From assembly GCA_941918925.1 (NCBI GenBank), contig OW799234.1, positions 104,839,884-104,903,883 of the forward strand: 64,000 bases of DNA, read 5' to 3'. The notes under the pieces were generated by a model. That model was not told the origin of the DNA and did not search any database. It saw nothing but the letters and a program-made list of their open reading frames with translations. The stretch's first letter is position 1; each line of letters opens with the position of its first letter. Below are positions 57,566 to 64,000 of the stretch, one piece after another. The position numbers and the translations under genes are program-made. This DNA comes from Phyto melanocephala (Eukaryota; Arthropoda; Insecta; Diptera; Rhinophoridae).

Positions 57566-58377
57566 CTAGCTAATACCCGGTATGCTTCGCCATACCCATC
57601 GTAATGAAATAAAAATTTTATAGTTCAAAAATATATTTTGCAAGTGCCACGCCTACTATTAATAAATCAACCATTTCTTATTCAAATAATCATATAGACG
57701 TCAAAGTGTCTCTTGCAAAATTTGGTTAGAGTACCCTATTATCGCTTCCCAGTTATACGAATTTTTGTATTTAATTCATATGACAGGTGCCACGCCCACT
57801 ATAAGTAAAGCATCTATTTCTTATCAAAATAGTCATATAGATGTCAAAGCTTCTCGTGCAAAATTTGGGTACTCTATCTGTTATCGCTTCCCAAATATAC
57901 GAATTTTAGTATTCAATTGCTATGAGAGCTGCCACGCCCACTATTTCTAATGTACCCATTTTTTCCAGAAATGTTTATTTGGGTGTCAAAGTTGCTCTTG
58001 CAAAATTTTACTACTCTAATTGATATCGTTTTCCAAATATACGAAATTTAGTATTTAATTCATGTGGCCACGCCTACTATGGAAAGTCCGCCCATTTTTT
58101 ACCCAAATGTTCGTGTGGATGTCAAAGTTTACCGTACTTAATTTGAAGACCTAGCTGCATTAACTTTCGTGATATATAATATTTAATACTTATTCTTTAA
58201 TAGGGCGTGGCACCCCGCCCACTTACAATTTCAAACCAAAGTATAGCCTATAGTTCCTTCCAGACATACAGAAAGATTCTGTGAAAATTTCAAGAAAATC
58301 GGTCCAACCGTTTAACCGTCTATAAAGCACAAACAAACATACAAACACACATTGATTTTTATATGTATGGATATAGA
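57566..58377 (-). mobile_element. Complete non-autonomous Helitron, second family
   Basis: On the minus strand it starts TCTATATCCATACATATAAA after A and ends GGGTATTAGCTAG before T, matching Helitron A^T insertion. The 5' end continues GTGTGTTTGTATGTTTGTTT, GACGGTTAAACGGTTGGACC. The body has about four units of 133-143 bases, each with GTGGCGTGGC-type or GGCGTGGCAC sequence (plus-strand GCCACGCC at about 57646, 57788, 57931 and 58064). No protein is encoded; a 61-codon frame at 57765-57950 is repeat-derived. Confidence 0.85.
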
Positions 58378-59019
58378 TAGATATAGATAAATAGTTACTT
58401 ATTAAAAATAGTTACTCTTGAAATATGACCACGACAATAACAGAAAGAAAAGCTTTCGTTCAAAACTCAATTCTTTATAGTTGTTGATATTTTTTACTAT
58501 TCAATTTTCTATAATTTTTTATATAGAAATACTTTACAGTAATAATTACAAAAGATGATAGAAACAAGATAAAAACAAAGTTAAGTTGTAAAATATTCTA
58601 AAAAACATTGTTGCAATAATGCTGCATCACTAGGTAATTAGACTTTAAATTCATGCAATTTCTTCTTTTTCTTCTCTATATCATCCAATCACCATGTTTC
58701 TCTTGGTGTTGGCATTTAGTAACACTCCAATTGTCTGCACTAGCACCACCACCAGCGTCACCATCACGGTCGTAATAAATATTCCATAACTAAAGACAGT
58801 TATTAGTTGGGTCGTAGAATATAATCTTTAGCGTTTTTGCCATTATGGGGAAAAAGATAAAATATGTATCCATAAAATAAAAGTAAACCAACAAACATTT
58901 TAGGCTAAGTTTGCAGAATGCAGAAAATTTACTTAATCGTCATCATATGCATTAACTTGTGAAGGCGCTAGTTAATAAATAAATTTTATATTTATAGGAA
59001 TGAACATACTATGGGGTGA
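58378..59019. other. No gene seen
   Basis: AT-rich sequence with a short CACCACCACCAGCGTCACCA tract at about 58745. No gene recognised. Confidence 0.4.
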
Positions 59020-59290
59020 TCCAAATCTTGAGAAAATATTTAGGAGATTAACTAGTGTAGGAGCAGATCACACGGAGTTGAGAACTCATCTAGCTTGCAT
59101 GGGAGGTAGAGCATGCGAAGAATAAGACGAGACTTTGGCACACTACCTTTGGCACTGTCCTGCGTTTGGGCGTATAAAACGCGAAAACTTTAACGAGGAC
59201 ACAATGCCGAACTTGGAAAATACCTAAGAAATTCGAATCGGAGATCCATAAGGAATTATATTAAGGAGACTGTGTTCTTGATCTAGTCGA
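59020..59290 (+). pseudogene. Non-LTR retrotransposon ORF2, C-terminal end
   Basis: One frame reads HTELRTHLACMGGRACEE, stop, DETLAHYLWHCPAFGRIKRE, NFNEDTMPNLENT, and in the next frame NSNRRSIRNYIKETVFLI. CxE-DETxxHxLxxCPAFxxxRR is the Cys/His motif found after the reverse transcriptase and RNase H parts of Jockey/R1-type insect LINEs. The rest of the pol frame is absent, as expected for a 5'-truncated copy. Composition is less AT-rich than the flanks. Confidence 0.72.
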
Positions 59291-60111
59291 TATTATTAGG
59301 AATTACTATTATGGTTTTGTTTAGGGATTTTCGTTTCCATATATAGCGCACAACAAGTCAATTTGGCATACCAGCATACTTGTCGTGGGTAAAAGCTTTT
59401 AGTGCCAAACTAAACTTTATTTTATAGAAAATATTTTATACATTCTAACCAAAAGATTGCGAACAATTTTTTATCTATAAAAAAAACTAAAATTATTAAA
59501 TTTGCTTTTTTTAGAAAAAAAAACTTGTTTAATGATTTATTTAATAAAAATGTTTTGGTTAAAAAACATTGTTTCAATTTCCTCAAAATATTCATTGAAT
59601 TTAAAATTTGGAGAACATTTGAGCTTAATAATAATTTAATTTTATTTAACTTTATTAAAAAATATCAAATTTTTTTATAATTTAATTTTCAATATAGTAA
59701 ATTTATGTTTTTTTTTCTTAAAGTAAGATAAACTTTTTTCACAATTTCTCTAAAATTGTTTGTTGGGTAAATCATTTAATCAGTCATGTAGATACAATAT
59801 ATTTCTTCTCGTTGTTCTGCCCTTCACTATGAGTTATAGGGAAATATATGTTTATCATTATGTTTGTAAATAGAACAAATTACCACCTTGTATATAAAAG
59901 ATTGAACTAGAGATGTTTGTCTCACCATATGTTGCTTAAAATTTTCAAGTTTCTGAAGCCCCTCTGTAAAGGATGAGACATTTTTTTCTAATTCTGTTTA
60001 TCCAATGCCAATTAAAGTAGAACTATGACAATGAAACATGATAAACATTTGATTTTAAAAGAACGTCTGTTGTTTTTTCATAAAATCTTTAACTAAAACA
60101 TATTTGTAGAG
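59291..60111. other. No gene seen
   Basis: AT-rich sequence. The first part may include the LINE 3' untranslated region; no poly-A tail could be placed. Confidence 0.35.
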
Positions 60112-60423
60112 GTGGTCTTGTCCAGACAGCTAATACAGATTTTTAATGTCAAAATTTTTTAAATTCGCCTTGATTGCATTTCTTTATGCAGGGTTGAGAT
60201 TTTCGATTGAGTATTAAACAATTAACTTAAATGTACTTTTTGATAAAAAGTATATTTAATTTATTTATATTTGTGTTGTTTTTATTGTTATTTTTTTAAT
60301 TAAAAAGATTATAAACACTTTTTCATTCACGATATACGAATTCTCCTTGACAGAATACTTTTATTAAGAATTAGCTTTTTTGTAGGAATTCGCCGTTGCA
60401 TATGCCTGTATGAACATGTCTTG
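60112..60423. mobile_element. Diverged relative of the 50518 hAT MITE
   Basis: Shares AATTCGCCTTGATT, ATTGAGTATTAAACAATTAA, CTTAAATGTACTT and, at the right, AATTCGCCGTTGCATATGCC and TGTATGAACATG with 50518-50880. The ends are decayed and no duplication was found. Confidence 0.6.
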
Positions 60424-60456
60424 TTTTTAACCACAACAACAACATTTCTCTTACAG

Positions 60457-60543
60457 AGAAACATAATCAAGCGGCAAGCGTTGTGCTAAGCGCTCAAGGC
60501 TTTAAAGTGGCAAACCTAAACGAAAGCGTAAACGTTCTGTAAT
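60457..60543 (+). other. Weak candidate terminal exon
   Basis: TTTCTCTTACAG ends at about 60456, a good splice-acceptor match, and is followed by 29 open codons (EKHNQAASVVLSAQGFKVAN then LNESVNVL) to a TAA at 60543. The short stretch is less AT-rich than its surroundings. No homologue comes to mind, and no partner exon is identified. Confidence 0.15.
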
Positions 60544-60929
60544 GAACAGTAAAGCTCACTTATGTTCCTTAATAAAACTCACTTAAAGGAAATAAAATTT
60601 AAGATAAAATCGCTAGATTGATATTGAAATAGCTAAAATGGCATTTTTCAATAATTAAAAAATAAACAAAAAATTTAACAAAAATATATGCAGCCAACTT
60701 GAGTACCTAACGCCTTGTCAAAATTTGATATTTTAATGACAAAGCATTACCTCAGTGGTATTTCGGTTTGCTTTATAGAAATTGTATGGAGATAAGAATC
60801 GTCGCTTGCTGTTCTTCTTCTTGCAAAGTCAAATTTCATTTTACAGAACATCAGTTGTTTGTCGTTTGTTCATAAGATATCGATCTTTCAAGTGGCCTCA
60901 AAAAAAGTTATACCGGAGCGTTTAATAAT

Positions 60930-61060
60930 AAGGACAATAAATTATTTAATACGACCGAAGAGTTCTTATTTATTTAACTGTCTGTATGGCTCGTGACGCT
61001 GTCCTGCCAAATTCAAAGATCGTTATTGTCCACATTGGCCAATTATACGCTGATAAATCA
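60930..61060 (-). pseudogene. Possible Tc1/mariner transposase scrap
   Basis: One minus-strand frame contains QDSVTSHTDS, which fits the QQDxATSHTA second catalytic Asp block. YQRIIGQCGQ just upstream weakly fits the YRAMI...P segment. The overlapping 67-codon frame 60970-61173 is in a different frame from this block. Confidence 0.4.
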
Positions 61061-61262
61061 TGGTTATCATGGTTTGGTAGAAAATGAATTGTGACTGTAT
61101 TTTCATTGTAAGTTTTGGAAAATACGACGGATGGTGCCGGCCGATCACAAGCCGCAAGATACAGCTTGTGCACTTTGTACTGCGTGTGGAGTTTGTGAAC
61201 GCATAATGGATTAAACCATCACAATTAAACTATAAATATTGCTGCTTAGTCACCATTAAGTC

Positions 61263-61618
61263 AGGGAAACATTTGGAAGGGAAACATTTTGTTTGGTAGA
61301 GAGGGACGGGAGGGAAAAAGAATATAAAATTTGTTTGCCGTTCTCAGAGGCACGCTTTGTGCTTTCATTCTTATTGTTTACATTTGATATGCTTTTTGAC
61401 ATTTGCTTCATTTCTTTTCGACGTGCTTTGTTCTCTATGTTTTATATTTGACTTTGTTTGAATAAAAATAAAAAAATATATATAAAAATTTCAGAAAAAA
61501 CATATATAAACTGGAATGTTTCCGACAACAATGTTTCCCTGTTTGACCGCGAAGGCAAATACAAAAGATAATTCCAGATGTTTCCCTTCCAAATGTTTCC
61601 TTGTGTAAACGGGGACGT
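61263..61618. mobile_element. MITE with AGGGAAACATTTGG arms
   Basis: GGGAAACATTTGGAAGGGAA, ACAT at 61265 mirrors ATGTTTCCCTTCCAAATGTT, TCC at about 61580-61603. A further GGAAACAT pair lies inside. The right side extends to CCCCGTTTACAC-type sequence that the left lacks, so the left end may be truncated. The 80-codon frame at 61435-61677 is not supported. Confidence 0.65.
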
Positions 61619-62289
61619 ATGACATAACTTTTTGTATAATATCTATTTTTTAAATACTGTTTAACTTTTGTATTCATTTTGTTTAAAGTTCACTTTAAAA
61701 AAGACACCCTCCCGACTTACACGTCAAGGAAGTTGACCTTGAACTTTAATTAAAATAAACATATTCTATATTAAATAAAAAGTTATGTAATAATGATGAG
61801 TTGCTGTTCAAGCAAATTACAATTGCAATTAGGTTCACTCAACCTTTTACGTCTTTAAAGTTTAAAGACACAATATTTACTTTAAATATTCAAATATTCC
61901 ATCTAAATTTTTTTTATTTTGTTATTTAATATACGATATATCTGCGACAAATTATACAATTGGAAACCGATAGGTAAAAATCCATTGCTTGACTTGTCAT
62001 GGAATGACCCATATGCTACAATTTTGTTTGTTTGCATAGCCGCGCAATCAAAAATGGATCTCAGATGGTTTTGTTTCAAAATAAATTGTTTTCGTCACAT
62101 TGTACAAAATGTGTAGCATTCAATGATTAAAACAAAATAGCATTTTATCAATTCTCGATGTTGTTTCTTTTCACAAAAATAAATATTATTTTATTTTACT
62201 TATCCAGCATATAAATTAAAAAAACAAAAATATAAATTTTTATCGTTTTGTTTGTACGTTTTGTCAGTTTTATAAAATTTTTGCAGGTT
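61619..62289. other. No gene seen; single transposon-end-like site
   Basis: CATGGAATGACCCATATG at about 61998-62015 resembles one end of the 6041 element family, but no partner end was found. The rest is AT-rich. Confidence 0.35.
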
Positions 62290-62340
62290 ACTTAAGATTC
62301 GGCCATAGTCGTACATAACTCTTTAACTAGTTTTTGTTTC
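62290..62340 (-). mobile_element. Possible mini-me-like end fragment
   Basis: CTTAAGATTCGGCCATAGTC followed by AACTAGTTTTTG resembles the outer end (AAGATTCGGC...TTACTTGTTTT) of the mini-me-like repeats. The hairpin is not intact. Confidence 0.25.
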
Positions 62341-63180
62341 TTATGAAGTCGTTTAGTTCCTTCTTCCTGCATATTTAGCAACGTTTATCGTTTGAAGAGC
62401 AGCATTTCTTTAAAAGCATTGAATACTGTAATTAATTGTTGATGTGCATAATTATGTAAAGATTTCTTTTATGACCATTATTTCTTATTTCTTGTGCTTC
62501 CTATTCTTGTTTGTATTATCTGTCATTTATAGTTTTCATTAGTGTCTTGTAAGAGTTTTTTAAGTTTTAATTAGGAAAATGTTTTTTCGAAAAAAAGTTT
62601 GATGAGACTTATTTTTAATTTGTGTTGCAAGCGAAATTACCGAAAATCGAAGTATGTAAAATCATAACTAACCCACAGTAACAGCCAAACCTAAACAACA
62701 AAAGCGACAAACGATTTTTAGCTGTAAAAAGTTCTGATTTTGACAGAACATTAGGTATTGAAGTTGGCTGCAAATGAAATGTTTTTGTTTTTTTTTTTAC
62801 TTTTAGAATTGTTGCAAAGTGAGGCCAATTTAGTGATTTTTAGTTTGATATCGTGATTTAATCTCCTTCTAAGTTTTCATTTAGTTTGTTTTATTAAACA
62901 ACTTATATGGAATATTACTGTTTATGACACAACGTAGAAGCTCTTGTTTAGGTTTGTCACTTCGGCATTAGCGCCAAGCAGAATAAAACACAATGCCTGA
63001 TGCTCTTGTTTAGTGCATTATTAAACTTTAAAATATTTCTATTCTTATAACAAACATCTTATATTTTAAGCTTATTATATTTTAAACTGTCTGGTACCTA
63101 TAACCAAACCCATATGACGTATAAAAATTGGTTGTTACAACTGAAACTGTGTGATCATACACACAGTGACAGTTGGATCG
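62341..63180. other. No gene seen
   Basis: AT-rich sequence. GTTTAGGTTTG and its inverse CAAACCTAAAC occur at about 62949 and 62687 without further similarity. Confidence 0.35.
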
Positions 63181-63183
63181 GGG

Positions 63184-63316
63184 TTTAAATCTCAAATTTA
63201 ATACGAAAGTTTTCAGTTATTCAGTGCAACGAAATCAACACTTAATTGTTCATTTACTAAGAGAGAGAGAGTAGTTGTGGTGCCACAAAACGTATAAAAT
63301 GTCTGAGGTGTATGCC
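63184..63316 (+). promoter_or_regulatory. Weak candidate promoter and first exon
   Basis: TTTAAAT at 63184 is about 30 bases before TTCAGTT (63212) and a second TCAGTG (63221). About 75 bases on, TATAAAATGTCTGAGGTG offers an ATG (63299) with an A-rich context, MSE, and a weak GAG|GTG donor. Every element is weak on its own. Confidence 0.18.
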
Positions 63317-64000
63317 TAAGTAAAGTGCAACAACATGTAATTTTTATTGTTTTTTTTAACATTTTGCAATTTAAAAGCACATAAGAAATCACTCAGTCTG
63401 TTTGTTGACTTTGCCATAATGATGTAAGCGTAAAGTGTAATAAGGAGAAAAAAAACAAACAATCAATATGACATTTTGCACATTATGTCGTAAATATATG
63501 GGCGCGTAAAATAAATTGTTCGCCTTCACTATAAATTAAAATTGTTTGCGAAAAACACTCAAATACTTATACATTTGCATGTATGTGAAAAAAAAAGTTT
63601 TTATATGTGTCTGTTATATATCCGGCTGCTTTTATCTTCATTAAATGCTTTTAAGCATTAAGTGACAATGTTTATTTTTGCGGTTTTAAAAAGATGATGG
63701 TCGATGACGTTAATGTTGCAAATGACGACAACGAGGAATATAAAGAAAATGTACATTTTTCGACACATTTTTTACTACCTTAAATAAGTAATTGTGTATG
63801 TGTGCGTATAGTTTCTTACCTAAGTACAGGAAATGAATTTTGGTAAAAAGTTTAATGATATGAAAGTGGAGGTGTTTTGTTTTGAGTATTGTGTTTGTGT
63901 AATTTTTTTTAATTTTTACTCTTTTCAAACATACTTGTCTTCACCAGAAACATCAAATTTATACTTTGTTATAAATTCCGGTCTATTTCATTTAAATATA
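63317..64000. other. No gene seen
   Basis: AT-rich sequence. The 72-codon minus frame at 63710-63928 is Lys/His-rich low complexity without a motif. Confidence 0.4.

Overview
The window is very AT-rich eukaryotic DNA with no open reading frame that looks like a conserved host gene. The repeat content points to a higher fly: mini-me-like repeats with a GACCCCATAAAGTATATAT core and GTCTGTCCGTCTGTCC tracts, insect Helitrons, Tc1/mariner transposase remnants, and Harbinger and hAT MITEs. A calyptrate such as a blow fly, house fly or relative is my best guess, by inference only. The window is probably intergenic, or sits inside a very large intron.

Layout. 0.4-3.3 kb: a degenerate A/T minisatellite broken by a Helitron 5' end, a deleted Tc1/mariner transposase and a Helitron 3' part with ~120 bp tandem units. 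3.6-4.4 kb: mini-me-like copy A. 5.8-12.5 kb: a nested complex. A Tc1/mariner pseudogene is split by a 789 bp TIR element and a 328 bp hAT MITE with an 8-bp target duplication. A second, inverted copy of the 789 bp element lies 2.7 kb downstream, followed by another transposase relic and a 1.24 kb PIF/Harbinger-like element. 13-23 kb: four more transposase relics, one full Helitron (21115-21976) and mini-me-like copy B. 23.5-32 kb: several mini-me-like copies, palindromic MITEs, and a three-level nest (995 bp hAT element at the edge of a MITE, inside a mini-me-like copy). 33-45 kb: transposase fragments, further mini-me-like copies, a possible solo LTR with a TATA/initiator promoter, and a TA-flanked MITE. 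45-58.4 kb: a 1.84 kb foldback-like element, two copies of a CACGCAAAGAAA-ended element, twin Harbinger MITEs with TTA/TAA duplications, an inverted pair of GGGGCAAATTACG MITEs, and two minus-strand Helitron copies. 59-64 kb: the end of a non-LTR retrotransposon, more MITE and transposase pieces, and weak candidate exon or promoter signals.

All recognised protein-coding sequence belongs to transposons, and none of it is intact. Points most worth following: the mini-me-like family exists with its internal segment in both orientations; that segment carries abutting tRNA-like A and B boxes; its terminal hairpin is conserved; and two Helitron families both carry internal tandem arrays built around a GCCACGCCC motif.
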